Shown here one piece after another: positions 38,701 to 48,799 of a DNA stretch of 64,000 nt (position 1 is its first letter; each line of letters starts with the position of its first letter). Origin of the DNA: Xanthomonas maliensis (GTDB lineage: Bacteria > Pseudomonadota > Gammaproteobacteria > Xanthomonadales > Xanthomonadaceae). Under the pieces are notes generated by a model. That model worked only from the letters and a program-made list of their open reading frames with translations, was not told the origin of the DNA and did no database searches. The stretch lies in the NCBI RefSeq assembly GCF_009192945.1, contig NZ_NSET01000032.1, forward strand, positions 62,001 through 126,000, in the 5' to 3' direction. The translations under genes and the position numbers were made by a program.

Positions 38701-39798
38701 ATGAAAGACATGGACATGGCGCTGAATCCCCTCACCTCGTCGCTGGCGGGCGCTGAGCATGCGATTCCTCAGGCAGGCTTCCCGATGATGCGGGTGATCA
38801 GCCGCGACAACGGGGTTGGCCTGACCCGCGATTTGCGCCTGATGGCGCAAACCCTGCGCGGGGCCGGGGTGCCGGTGCAGGAAGTCGGATTCACCAGCCA
38901 GCGGCTGCAGGACAGCGCGCGTGAAATGCGGTTGTGGGGCAGTCGTGCGCTGTTTGGCCGGGTGCCGCTGCAGATCTTTTCCGAGCGCGTCTACGCGCGC
39001 TGCCTGCCGTTGGCGCAGACCAACCTGCTGGTGCCCAACCCGGAATGGCTACTGCCCAAGTGGCTGCCGTTGCTGCCGCGGTTCGCGGCGGTGTTGTGCA
39101 AGACCCGTCACGCCGAGCGCATCTTCCGCAGTCTGGGATGCCATACGCGCTTCATCGGCTTCACCAGCCCCGATCGCTACGATCCGCAGGTCCCGCGCCA
39201 GCGGACCTTCTTTCACCTTGCCGGGCGCAGCACCGCCAAGGGCACGGGGCTGTTGCTGGAGACCTGGCTGCGCCACCCGCATTGGCCGTTGCTGACGGTG
39301 GTGCAGAACCCGCGCACCGCCGGCAAGCAGGTGGTGGCCGCCAATATCGACCACCGGATCGGCTATCTGGACGAGGCTGCACTGCAGCGCCTGCAGAACG
39401 CCAACCTGTTCCATCTGTGCCCGTCAGAGGCGGAAGGCTTCGGCCATTATCTGATGGAAGCGCTCAGCGTCGGGGCGATCACCCTGGCCACCGATGGCGA
39501 GCCGATGAACGAGTTGGTGCGGCCAGAGCACGGGATCCTGATTCCGCCGGCGCAGATCCATCAGCGCCGGTTGGCCTCGTACTACCACGTCGACGCCGAT
39601 GGCATCGCGCAGGCGGTGGAAGCGGCGCTAGCGCTGTCGTCGGCGCAGATCGAGACGCTAGCGGCCAATGCGCGTGCGCACTACCTGGGCAACGACTCCG
39701 CATTTGCCGCGCGTTTCCGTGGCGCGGTGCTGAGCTGCCTGCCCGACCTCGGGTTGCACGAGCCTCTGGATATCGCCCAGGCCAGTATCGACCGCTGA
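38701..39798 (+). CDS. glycosyltransferase, GT4-like (GT-B fold)
   Basis: A cytosolic protein of up to 365 residues. The C-terminal half has the donor-binding pattern of retaining GT-B enzymes: HLAGRSTAKGTGLLLETWL, then the CPSEAEGFGHYLMEAL segment with the E-x7-E-like pair, and ITLATDGEPMNELV. The N-terminal half is less conserved. Starts at 38701, 38710, 38716 and 38785 are all possible. A TATAAC box ends only six bases before ATG 38701, so either the mRNA is leaderless or a later start is used. No other glycan genes are adjacent, so the acceptor is unknown. Confidence 0.8.
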   Translation: MKDMDMALNPLTSSLAGAEHAIPQAGFPMMRVISRDNGVGLTRDLRLMAQTLRGAGVPVQEVGFTSQRLQDSAREMRLWGSRALFGRVPLQIFSERVYARCLPLAQTNLLVPNPEWLLPKWLPLLPRFAAVLCKTRHAERIFRSLGCHTRFIGFTSPDRYDPQVPRQRTFFHLAGRSTAKGTGLLLETWLRHPHWPLLTVVQNPRTAGKQVVAANIDHRIGYLDEAALQRLQNANLFHLCPSEAEGFGHYLMEALSVGAITLATDGEPMNELVRPEHGILIPPAQIHQRRLASYYHVDADGIAQAVEAALALSSAQIETLAANARAHYLGNDSAFAARFRGAVLSCLPDLGLHEPLDIAQASIDR

Positions 39799-39973
39799 CC
39801 CGGCGGGTGCCGGTGCGCATGGCACCCGACTCCCTGCGCGCTGCTGCGTCGCGCGGTGGCCGCTGTCTGCGCGGCGGGATCGCGTCGTCGCGCTCTTGAC
39901 GCATTCCCAGCATCGATCGTTTCGCGCTGCTGGCCACCTGGGATCGGCTCTGGCATTCCGTTGCAGGAGGTCT

Positions 39974-39990
39974 ATACTGCCCCCCAGTAT
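39974..39990 (+). promoter_or_regulatory. FrmR operator overlapping the frm promoter
   Basis: ATACTG-CCCCC-CAGTAT is a perfect inverted repeat around a C-tract, the form of operator bound by the CsoR/RcnR/FrmR family. TATACT (39973-39978), a good -10 hexamer, lies inside its left half, so binding would block RNA polymerase. It sits 16 bp before the frmR ATG. Confidence 0.7.
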
Positions 39991-40005
39991 CGAACCGGGC
40001 CACGC

Positions 40006-41452
<1,447 letters not shown>

Positions 41453-41516
41453 CCGGAGGGCCAGGAGCGGCGCGCGGCCGCTTCCGCGCACAAGCCAGTA
41501 AGCCGGGAGATTTACG

Positions 41517-42092
41517 ATGACGCCTGTATCGATTCATCCTTCGGTGGACCAGGGAGTGGCACGGAACGCCACGGAAAGCTTCACGGGAGGGGTCCTGCAA
41601 TGCCATTGCAGCAGCGACAAGGTGACCGTGGCGGTGGCAGCGCAAACCGCGCATAACCACGCTTGTGGCTGCAGCAAGTGTTGGAAGCCCGATGGCGCGA
41701 CGTTTTCATTGGTAGCGGTGGTGCCGCGCGACAAGGTCAGCGTGACGGCGCATGCGGAGAAGCTGGGTGTCGTCGACGAGAGCGCGGCGATCCAGCGGCA
41801 TGCCTGCCGTCATTGCGGTGTGCACATGTACGGTCGCATCGAGAACGCGGAGCATCCGTTCTACGGATTGGATTTCGTGCACACCGAGCTGTCGCCGCAA
41901 TCGGGTTGGTCAGCGCCCGGGTTCGCCGCCTTCGTGTCTTCCATCATCGAAACCGGCACGCCGCCGGATCAGATGGAGCAGATCCGCGCACGGCTGACGG
42001 CGCTGGGCCTGCCGCCCTATGATTGCCTGTCGCCGGCATTGATGGATGCCATCTCCACCCATGTCGCGCGCAAGAAGGGCGTGCTGCATTGA
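41517..42092 (+). CDS. gfa: S-(hydroxymethyl)glutathione synthase (glutathione-dependent formaldehyde-activating enzyme)
   Basis: A 191-residue zinc protein of the Gfa family that speeds the addition of glutathione to formaldehyde. All seven cysteines expected for the two zinc sites are present: Cys29 and Cys31 (LQCHCSS), Cys50, Cys52 and Cys55 ([10 protein letters not shown]), and Cys97 and Cys100 ([12 protein letters not shown]). ATG 41517 is 64 bp after frmA. Together with frmA and fghA it gives the complete three-step route from formaldehyde to formate. Confidence 0.94.
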   Translation: MTPVSIHPSVDQGVARNATESFTGGVLQCHCSSDKVTVAVAAQTAHNHACGCSKCWKPDGATFSLVAVVPRDKVSVTAHAEKLGVVDESAAIQRHACRHCGVHMYGRIENAEHPFYGLDFVHTELSPQSGWSAPGFAAFVSSIIETGTPPDQMEQIRARLTALGLPPYDCLSPALMDAISTHVARKKGVLH

Positions 42093-42142
42093 TTCAACCG
42101 CGGCCGGTGCCCTCGCGCCGGCCGCTGCTTACGAGGAAGTCC

Positions 42143-42973
42143 ATGGAACGCATCGAACACCGCGCCTGCTTCGGCGGCTGGCAGGACGTTTACCGGCATC
42201 GCTCCGAGACGCTGGACTGCGACATGCAGGTCGGCGTGTATCTTCCGCCGCAGGCCGCCGCCGGCCCGTTGCCGGTGCTGTACTGGCTCAGCGGGCTGAC
42301 CTGCACCGAGCAGAACTTCATCACCAAGGCCGGGGCGCAGCGCTATGCGGCCGACCACGGCATCATCCTGGTGGCACCGGATACCAGCCCGCGCGGGGAG
42401 GCCGTCGCCGATGCCGAGGGTTACGATATCGGCAAGGGCGCCGGGTTCTATGTGGATGCCACCGAGCAGCCGTGGGCGGCGCATTACCGCATGTACGACT
42501 ACGTGCTCAACGAGCTGCCGGCGCTGATCGAGTCGCAGTTCTCCACCACCGTGGCGCGCGCCATCAGTGGCCACTCGATGGGGGGGCACGGTGCCCTGAC
42601 GATCGCCTTGCGCAATCCTGGCCGCTATCGCAGCGTATCGGCGTTTTCGCCGATCGTGGCACCGAGCCAGGTGCCCTGGGGCGAAAAGGCGTTCGGGCAG
42701 TACCTGGGCCAGGATCGCGACGCCTGGGCGGCCTACGACGCCACCGCGCTGATCGCGCGCGCTTCCGAACGGCTGCCCTTGTTGATCGATCAAGGCGATG
42801 CCGACGAATTCCTGGACAGCCAGCTGAAGACGTCGTTGTTCACCCAGGCGGCCGATGCGGCCGGCTATCCGGTGAAGGTCCGCCTGCAGCCGGGGTACGA
42901 CCACAGCTATTACTTCATCGCCAGTTTCATCGGCGAGCACATCGCCCACCACGCGGCCGCACTGCGCGGCTGA
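42143..42973 (+). CDS. fghA: S-formylglutathione hydrolase
   Basis: A 276-residue serine hydrolase of the esterase D family that releases formate and recycles glutathione. It has the nucleophile elbow SGHSMGGHGALT, the oxyanion loop WLSGLTCTEQNFI, the acid in IDQGDADEF and the His in PGYDHSYYFIASF. ATG 42143 has GAGGAA upstream. It closes the frm operon, 50 bp after gfa, and is followed by a long hairpin. Confidence 0.95.
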   Translation: MERIEHRACFGGWQDVYRHRSETLDCDMQVGVYLPPQAAAGPLPVLYWLSGLTCTEQNFITKAGAQRYAADHGIILVAPDTSPRGEAVADAEGYDIGKGAGFYVDATEQPWAAHYRMYDYVLNELPALIESQFSTTVARAISGHSMGGHGALTIALRNPGRYRSVSAFSPIVAPSQVPWGEKAFGQYLGQDRDAWAAYDATALIARASERLPLLIDQGDADEFLDSQLKTSLFTQAADAAGYPVKVRLQPGYDHSYYFIASFIGEHIAHHAAALRG

Positions 42974-42991
42974 TCGTGACTGATCCCTGGC

Positions 42992-43027
42992 GTGCGCAGC
43001 GATGGCCTGGACCATCGCTCAGCGCAC
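42992..43027. terminator. two-tier hairpin between convergent fghA and the gene at 43019-43357
   Basis: An inner stem AGCGATGG/CCATCGCT (42998-43005 and 43012-43019) is extended by an outer stem GTGCGC/GCGCAC with a two-base bulge. It begins 19 bp after the fghA stop, and its right arm covers the stop codon of the opposite-strand gene. No U-tract is seen. Confidence 0.55.
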
Positions 43028-43357
43028 GTCGCGCAGTTCCCAATGCGAGCCGGCGAGCGCATGCAGCCGTTGCTTGAGCAGATCGCCGGGAATGCTGGTG
43101 GTGGCGACCAGGTCGACGCGGACCTCGCGTTGTTTGCCTGTCACCGTGGCGCTGGGATCGGTGACACCGAGCCGGGGGTCGACCTCGTCCGGGTCTGGCT
43201 GCAGCTGGCGCCAGCGCTCGAACCAGGCGGGATCGCGCAGGGCGGCCTGCAGTTGTTCGGCGAAGGCCTCGGCACCATGCGCGCTGAAGCTGACCGACGG
43301 CGCGCTGCCGCGGGCCTGGGCGGGATCGGGAAGGCTGATCGAATAGCTGACGGCCAT
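43019..43357 (-). CDS. conserved hypothetical protein, 112 residues
   Basis: I do not recognise a family. The product is small, soluble and without signal peptide or membrane segment. It starts MAVSYSISLPDPAQARGSAP and has a hydrophilic middle (WRQLQPDPDEVDPRLGVTDP) and a beta-rich end (REVRVDLVATTSIPGDLLKQ). Codon use resembles real genes (mostly G/C third positions), and the frame fills the space between fghA and the DegV gene. The ATG at 43357 has no strong ribosome site (gggactcatc context). It may be specific to Xanthomonadaceae. Confidence 0.6.
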   Translation of the reverse strand: MAVSYSISLPDPAQARGSAPSVSFSAHGAEAFAEQLQAALRDPAWFERWRQLQPDPDEVDPRLGVTDPSATVTGKQREVRVDLVATTSIPGDLLKQRLHALAGSHWELRDVR

Positions 43358-43425
43358 GATGGGACTCGTGTGGACGATGGCCGCACCCTAGGACAGCGCC
43401 GGTGACAACGCCGTCGAGGTGGCGG

Positions 43426-44370
43426 TCAGGCCGAGAAGCTGTGCGGCTCGGCGGCAAAGCCGATCGCCAAGGCACCCTTGCCGACGTTGACCATGCCGGT
43501 CAGGCTCATCACGCTTTCGAACAGTTCCACACCATGGGTCTGGCAGGCCGACTGCAGCGCGGCGTAGCCAGGCAGCGCATGCACCTCCGCCAGTTCGCCG
43601 CCGTAGCCCACGCAGACGGTCGGGGTCATCAAACCCTCGCGGATCTTGCGGACGGTGAAGGCGCAGAGTTTTTCCACCGACGGCTCGAAGCCCTTGAGCT
43701 TGGCCACCGGCTCGGTGACGCCACGGTACGCGCGCAGCACTGGCTTGATGTCCAGCGCACTGCCCAGCGCCGCACCGATCAGGCCCACGCTGCGATCGCC
43801 CTTGGCGCGCGCACGCGCACGCAGGTAGTAGAGATCGCGCGGGATCATGTAGCCATAGGTGTGCTCGGCCAACTGCTCCAGCCGGGTGCGGATCGCTGCC
43901 ACGCTCTGGCCCTGGTCGCGTAGCCTGGCTGCCTCCACCGCCGTCACGCCCTGGCCGGCGAATAGATTCAAGGTGTCGATCACGCGCAGCGCGAACGGCG
44001 AGCTGTGCCCGGCAGCCTGACGGATCGGTTTGTAGTCGTTGAGGATGGCGAAGCTGGCCTGGGTGGCGTTTTCGAACACCTGGCTGCGCAGCTTGGAGAT
44101 GGTCAGGCAGAACACATGGTCGTAGTCGATGACCAGGCGCTGCAGGAACAGGTCGCGGACCTGGTTGACCGAAAACGGCGTGGTCTCGGCTTCATGGCCG
44201 CGTTCGGCCACGTGGGCCTGCAGGAAGCTCAAGGTGGCTTCCTCGTCGCGATGATCGGCCAGTACCGCCTCGCCGATCCGCACACTGATCGGCAGCAGCA
44301 CGATGTTGTTGGCCTGGATGAACGCTTGCGGCAGATCGCACGCACTGTCCACCACGATTCCGATCCGCAT
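43426..44370 (-). CDS. DegV family fatty-acid-binding protein
   Basis: A 314-residue protein with the DegV two-domain fold. The N-terminal signature is RIGIVVDSACDLPQAFI, followed by LPISVRIGEAVLADH. The second lipid-binding segment is seen in LIGAALGSALDIKPVLRAY, and the C-terminal GMVNVGKGALAIGF is typical. In Gram-positive bacteria DegV (FakB) proteins present fatty acids to the kinase FakA; no kinase partner is visible here. ATG 44370 has GGGGGAA upstream. It is divergent from the GH12 gene. Confidence 0.87.
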   Translation of the reverse strand: MRIGIVVDSACDLPQAFIQANNIVLLPISVRIGEAVLADHRDEEATLSFLQAHVAERGHEAETTPFSVNQVRDLFLQRLVIDYDHVFCLTISKLRSQVFENATQASFAILNDYKPIRQAAGHSSPFALRVIDTLNLFAGQGVTAVEAARLRDQGQSVAAIRTRLEQLAEHTYGYMIPRDLYYLRARARAKGDRSVGLIGAALGSALDIKPVLRAYRGVTEPVAKLKGFEPSVEKLCAFTVRKIREGLMTPTVCVGYGGELAEVHALPGYAALQSACQTHGVELFESVMSLTGMVNVGKGALAIGFAAEPHSFSA

Positions 44371-44763
44371 TGGTTCCCCCCTCCGCTGCTGCGTTGTCCG
44401 CCGCAAACCCTAGCGCAAAACGCGCTGCACGCGTAGACCAGGCATCGATGGCGAGACCTGGCTGCGGCCGACGGTCGCTTGCCGGCCAATGGGACCGCAC
44501 TGCTGCGGTACCTGTCCATGCGCGGCAGTGAATGTCGCTACGCAGCAATCGGCGTCCTCGGCCGCCCCCGCCTAGGTATCGCCACGCCGCATGGGGTGGG
44601 GGAAGTGGGCCCATACGCACACCCGGATTGTCGGGTAGAGCCCGCTATCCCACACCGATGTGTCGGGACAGCTGAATCTGCATAGCTCTGTTGCCACTCC
44701 ACTGCTAGCGTCCGTCGGCCCGCCTGGTCGGGTACGCACGCCATCGCCAGCCAGCGACACTCA
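44371..44763. other. 393-bp gap between divergent DegV and GH12 genes
   Basis: It must hold both promoters. I see no convincing gene. A 68-codon frame on plus (44479-44685) has no motif or ribosome site. TGTCGGG occurs twice as a direct repeat (near 44629 and 44662). No Clp/CRP-like TGTGA-N6-TCACA site or plant-inducible-promoter box was recognised. Confidence 0.35.
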
Positions 44764-45570
44764 ATGGAGAACGCCATGTCCGTCATGCAATCCCTGCTTC
44801 CCATGCAACGCGGTGCGCCGCGTTCGGTGCATCGCAGTTGGAGCGCCGTCGTTGCGATCGCGCTGGCAGCGCTGGCGCCCGCCGCGATCGCCGGGCCGTA
44901 CAAGGTCTATGGCAATCAATATGCGTGGGTCAACAACTTCAACAACAGCGACATCCAGGGCACCTTCGGCACCGGCAGCACGCCGTCGTTGCGGGCGAGC
45001 TTCAATTTCTCCAGCAATAGCCTGTATGGCTACCCCGCGATCCTGCGTGGCTGGCACTACACCTTCAATCCGACCAGCGATACCTTGTTTCCGCGCCAGG
45101 TGTCCTCGCTGAGCAGCATCCCGGTCAAGTTCAACTACAGCGCCAGCGGCAGCAATCTTGCCGGTGATTTCGCCTACGACCTGTTCTTCCGGAAGGACAC
45201 CACCAAGACCACGCCGCAGCTGGAGGTGATGATCTGGGGCGGCAACAACTCCTACCCGGTCGGCACGCTCTCCGCCAGCAACGTCCTCAGTGCCGGTGGC
45301 TATACGTTCGATCTGTGGGAGGGCGACAACAGCGCCGCCGGCTACTACGTGTACACCTTCATCCCGCACGGCAGCGCCGGCCAGGCCAACCTGCCGACCA
45401 GCGGCAGCCTCAACGTCGACATCAAGCCGTTCCTCAACTGGCTGCAGGCCAATCGCAGCAAGGATGGCCGTTACAGCAACGCACTCTACCTGCATGTCGT
45501 CGAGACAGGATTTGAAGTGGTGCGCGGCAATGGCTACGTCGATCTCAGCGCGACGATCGACGCGCACTGA
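44764..45570 (+). CDS. secreted glycoside hydrolase family 12 (endoglucanase/xyloglucanase)
   Basis: A secreted enzyme of 268 residues (or 264 if translation starts at ATG 44776). The signal peptide is SWSAVVAIALAALAPAAIAG, cleaved near residue 43. The beta-jelly-roll GH12 catalytic pair is visible: nucleophile Glu154 in QLEVMIWGG and acid/base Glu251 in VETGFEVVRG, together with the family text AILRGWHYTFNP. GH12 enzymes cleave beta-1,4-glucan in cellulose or xyloglucan. It converges with a rhamnogalacturonan lyase gene only 25 bp away, giving a small plant cell wall degradation island. Confidence 0.87.
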   Translation: MENAMSVMQSLLPMQRGAPRSVHRSWSAVVAIALAALAPAAIAGPYKVYGNQYAWVNNFNNSDIQGTFGTGSTPSLRASFNFSSNSLYGYPAILRGWHYTFNPTSDTLFPRQVSSLSSIPVKFNYSASGSNLAGDFAYDLFFRKDTTKTTPQLEVMIWGGNNSYPVGTLSASNVLSAGGYTFDLWEGDNSAAGYYVYTFIPHGSAGQANLPTSGSLNVDIKPFLNWLQANRSKDGRYSNALYLHVVETGFEVVRGNGYVDLSATIDAH

Positions 45571-45595
45571 GCCGGCGAACGTGGGCGCCGCGGCT

Positions 45596-47335
45596 TCAGC
45601 GCGGTGTCCCACCGTAGAGCGCCGCGTTGTGCCAGGCCGCATGCGCGATCGGCGTGAAACGGTCGGCATCGCTGGGCGGCAGGCCATTGCGCACCTCCTC
45701 GACGCTGTCGCCGGGCTGCTCCAGCACCGGTGACGGTGCGAGCAACTGGACACTGTCGAAGACGATGGCCGGGCCCAGGAAGCCATTGTCCGGCGTGCCG
45801 GAGGCCAGGTCGATCGCGAGTGTGTTGCTGCCGGCGTGCAGCGCACTGGCGGGAATGTCGACGAGATAGACCGTGTTGTTGCCACGATAGGTGCCGCGGG
45901 TGATGCCACGGCTGGTCGGCTGATCGGGCCGCGGCGGCAGCGGACCGGTCCAGTGGTCGTTCACCTGCAGCTGGGGGCGGGCACCTGCCTGGGTGAGCGT
46001 GACCAGCAGGCGCAGACGATAGGCGTGGACCTGGTCGCGATCGAGATCGAAGACGATGCGGGTCGGCGTGTTGACGCCACGCCATTGCGCTGCCGGGAAA
46101 TCGCCTACCGTATCGCGGCCCAACCGATAGGTCACCGGTCCCCAGGGCGCCATGCGCCGATCGGAGGGATGCGCGGTCGCCAGCAGATCGGCATTGCGAA
46201 AACCGGCAGGCGTGCCGTCCGGGGCGCCGATCTGCCAGAGCACCTGGCCGGGCAGCGGACGTGCCCGCAGGTCGGCCTGCGCCGTGGCGCCCGCGGTGAT
46301 CCGCACGCTGTCGTGCGCTACTTCCAGTTCGTTCTGATAGAGCGTTATGCGGTAGTCGCCAGGGCGCACGCTGGCGATGCGGAAGCGGCCGGCACGATCG
46401 GCCCTGGCCCAATACTGGGCCTGGGCATTGCGCAAGCCGATCGCCGCCGGTTGTCCCGGTACGACCCCGGATGCCTGGCCGCTCACCGCGCCGCGTTGTG
46501 CGTCCTCGAGCAACCCTTGCAGTCCAAGCGATGCATCGACGAAGCCAAGATCCGGCGGCACCTGCGCCGCCGCGCTGCCGGTGCTGAACTGCAGCACATA
46601 CACGCCATGCAGGCCGCCGCGATACGGCTCGGTCTGGGTGTGGTTGGAGAACATGTAGTTGTACAGCTCATGGGTGAGTGCCGTTTTCTGCGTGGCGATG
46701 TCCTTGAAGAACGGCCCGCCGGCGCTGTGTTCGCGATTGCCCATCCACATCCGTACGGCCACGCCCCCGCCGCTGACGCCATGTACCGTGTCGTCGATCG
46801 CGCGCCGTGCCGAGTAGAACTTGGAACTGGTGCGGCCATTGGGCAGCAGGAACACATCCTTGCCTTCGATGGCGGTGCCCACATTGGAATCGGGCTCATG
46901 CTCGGCATCGGGCAGCTTGGCGGCATCGAGCCGGGCGATGAAGCGCAGCTCGCCGATCGGCAACAGGCTTGGTGCATAGGTGGCCAGGTAGATCGCATCG
47001 TGGCCCTTGCGCGCCATGTAGTACTGGATCAGATCGCCGGCGGTGGCCGAGACCACGATGGTGTCGCCGACCGTGCGTGCGGCGACGGTGGCGCGACCGA
47101 GTCCGGAGGCGATCTGCGAGTGCTTTGCTTCTGGGCTTTGCAATTCGCTGCCGCGATAGCGCATCGACACGATGTCGCCGCTGCGTGCGTCGACGCTGAA
47201 CACCAATGCGCCGCCGTTGTCGACGACGAAGCGGTCGCCGACCCGGGTCACACCGAAGTGGCCGTCGCTGGCCAATCCAGGTGCGGCGACCCACAGCGCG
47301 AGCCAGCAAAGCAAAACGCAGAGCGAACGAGTCAT
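45596..47335 (-). CDS. rhamnogalacturonan lyase, PL4 family
   Basis: A secreted protein of 579 residues with a Sec signal (LCVLLCWLALWVAAPGLAS). The N-terminal domain (about 25-330) is the PL4 beta-sandwich, with YRGSELQSP, LIQYYMARKGHDAIYLATY and MWMGNREHSAGGPFFKDI. A fibronectin-like middle domain (about 290-370, GRFRIASVRPGDYRITLY) follows, then a C-terminal carbohydrate-binding jelly roll with GTYRGNNTVYLVDIP and AFVDSVQLLAP-like text. It cuts the rhamnose-galacturonate backbone of pectin by beta-elimination. Start at ATG 47335 begins the signal peptide. Close relatives include RhiE of soft-rot bacteria. Confidence 0.88.
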   Translation of the reverse strand: MTRSLCVLLCWLALWVAAPGLASDGHFGVTRVGDRFVVDNGGALVFSVDARSGDIVSMRYRGSELQSPEAKHSQIASGLGRATVAARTVGDTIVVSATAGDLIQYYMARKGHDAIYLATYAPSLLPIGELRFIARLDAAKLPDAEHEPDSNVGTAIEGKDVFLLPNGRTSSKFYSARRAIDDTVHGVSGGGVAVRMWMGNREHSAGGPFFKDIATQKTALTHELYNYMFSNHTQTEPYRGGLHGVYVLQFSTGSAAAQVPPDLGFVDASLGLQGLLEDAQRGAVSGQASGVVPGQPAAIGLRNAQAQYWARADRAGRFRIASVRPGDYRITLYQNELEVAHDSVRITAGATAQADLRARPLPGQVLWQIGAPDGTPAGFRNADLLATAHPSDRRMAPWGPVTYRLGRDTVGDFPAAQWRGVNTPTRIVFDLDRDQVHAYRLRLLVTLTQAGARPQLQVNDHWTGPLPPRPDQPTSRGITRGTYRGNNTVYLVDIPASALHAGSNTLAIDLASGTPDNGFLGPAIVFDSVQLLAPSPVLEQPGDSVEEVRNGLPPSDADRFTPIAHAAWHNAALYGGTPR

Positions 47336-47471
47336 GGCGGCGACCGGCGAGCGGGGCGGACAGCCTACTGCGCGCGTCGGCGCGGTGACATGCCATGGCT
47401 GCGTGTCGGTCGGGCGCTACTCAGCTGCGGCCGCGTTCCGCGCGTGCGCGGCGCAAGCCAGGACGCTGCAC

Positions 47472-47494
47472 TGCCGGCACCCGCGGTGCCGGCA
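47472..47494 (-). terminator. hairpin after the amidohydrolase pair
   Basis: TGCCGGCACC and GGTGCCGGCA form a perfect 10-bp stem with a 3-nt loop, 12 bp past the stop codon of the gene ending at 47507 on minus. No U-tract follows. Confidence 0.5.
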
Positions 47495-47506
47495 TCACCG
47501 TTGTCG

Positions 47507-48799
47507 CTAGCGCGAATAGGCCGGTGGGAGCGTGCCCGCCTGCTGCAGGTAACGATCGCGCAGCTCGGTCTGGCGCGAGCGCATCGGGATCGCACGACCC
47601 CCAAGCCACAGTTGCTCGGCGTAATGGGCCACGTCCAGCGGGTCACCTTCCCACAACACCAGGTCGGCGAGCTTGCCCGGCGCGATGCTGCCCAGCCGGT
47701 CGGCCACACCCAGTGCCTCGGCCGGCACCCGGGTGAGACCGGCCAGGCCGGCGTCCCAGGGCAGTCCATGCGCCACTGCGTTGCCGGCCAGCTGGCGCTG
47801 TTTGCGCGCGTTGTGCGAGCCATCGCCGCCCTGGGTGAAGCTGACCGCCACCCCGGCCGCATGCAGGCGCGCGGCGTTCTCCAGCGTGGCGCCGATCTGA
47901 TCGAAGCTAGACGGCAGATCGTCGAGTGCGTTGACGAACACCGGCACCTGCGCGGCGGCCAGTTGCGGCGCCAGTTTCCAGGCTTCATCGCCGCCGGCGA
48001 TGGCGATGCGGACCTTCTCGCGCTGCGCCCAGCGCAGCAGCTGGCGGATATCGGCGGCGCGGTTCACCGCGACCACGATGCGGCCCTGGCCGGCGAGATA
48101 GCGCGCCAGCACTGCGCGTCCTGCCGGCGTCAGCAACGCATGCGGCGAATCGGCCGGCAGGCGGCCGCGCGCCTCGGTGAGCAACTGATCCAGCAACATC
48201 CACTGCGCCGCACGCGACTTGCCGCTCAATTCCAGTGCGTCGTTGCCCAGGCGCAGATACAGCGCGTGCGGGCCGATCGGATCGGGGCTGCCGTCCAGCC
48301 GCATCACCCCGCCCTGGCCAGCGATGAAGGCGCCGCCGCTGCTGGCGCCCAGCGCGGTGAAGCCGATGCCTTCCACCCGCGCCACCGGGATCAGCACCGA
48401 CTCCGGGTTGTAGGCCAGGGTGACGTCGAACTCGGGCCGCATCGGCTGGTCGTGCGGCAGATTCAGCGCGCTGTCCACGGTGGAGGATTCGCCCGAGACC
48501 TCTTCGATGCCGATCTCGGTGATGCCGCCGAACAGCGCCGGGGTCAGGGGCCGGCCCTTGGCTTCGACCACGGCGACGCCGGCCGGAGCGGCCAGGCCGG
48601 GGCCGACCGCGCGGATCATGCCGCCCTGCACCAGCACATCGGCGTTGGACAGAGTGCCGCGGGCGCTGACGGTATGCACGGTGGCACCGCGAATCAGCAC
48701 GTCCTGGGCAATCGCTGGCGCTGTGCCGAGCAGCAGCACGCTGCAGACCAAGGCCAGGCGCTGCGCCAGGCAGCGGGGTGAGGGCAGAGGGCGGCTCAT
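47507..48799 (-). CDS. amidohydrolase-like secreted protein lacking the metal-binding HxH
   Basis: A 430-residue relative of the amidohydrolase superfamily with a Sec signal (LALVCSVLLLGTAPAIAQ). The beta-sandwich start (VLIRGATVHTVSARGTLSNA) and the end (LGSIAPGKLADLVLWEGDPLD) are normal. Where the family has a DxHxH metal motif after beta-strand 1, this protein reads LTPALFGGITEIGIEEVSG (residues ~85-103), without histidines. Other expected His ligands are also hard to find. Its ATG overlaps the stop of the upstream intact amidohydrolase (ATGA). It may be a non-catalytic partner or have a different metal site. Confidence 0.85.
   Translation of the reverse strand: MSRPLPSPRCLAQRLALVCSVLLLGTAPAIAQDVLIRGATVHTVSARGTLSNADVLVQGGMIRAVGPGLAAPAGVAVVEAKGRPLTPALFGGITEIGIEEVSGESSTVDSALNLPHDQPMRPEFDVTLAYNPESVLIPVARVEGIGFTALGASSGGAFIAGQGGVMRLDGSPDPIGPHALYLRLGNDALELSGKSRAAQWMLLDQLLTEARGRLPADSPHALLTPAGRAVLARYLAGQGRIVVAVNRAADIRQLLRWAQREKVRIAIAGGDEAWKLAPQLAAAQVPVFVNALDDLPSSFDQIGATLENAARLHAAGVAVSFTQGGDGSHNARKQRQLAGNAVAHGLPWDAGLAGLTRVPAEALGVADRLGSIAPGKLADLVLWEGDPLDVAHYAEQLWLGGRAIPMRSRQTELRDRYLQQAGTLPPAYSR

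Noticed and set aside
45836-48781. A 981-codon open frame on plus across the PL4 and amidohydrolase genes
   Set aside because: It is antisense to two well-supported genes, has no family motif and is rich in Arg, His, Gln and Ala, the usual pattern of GC-rich shadow frames.
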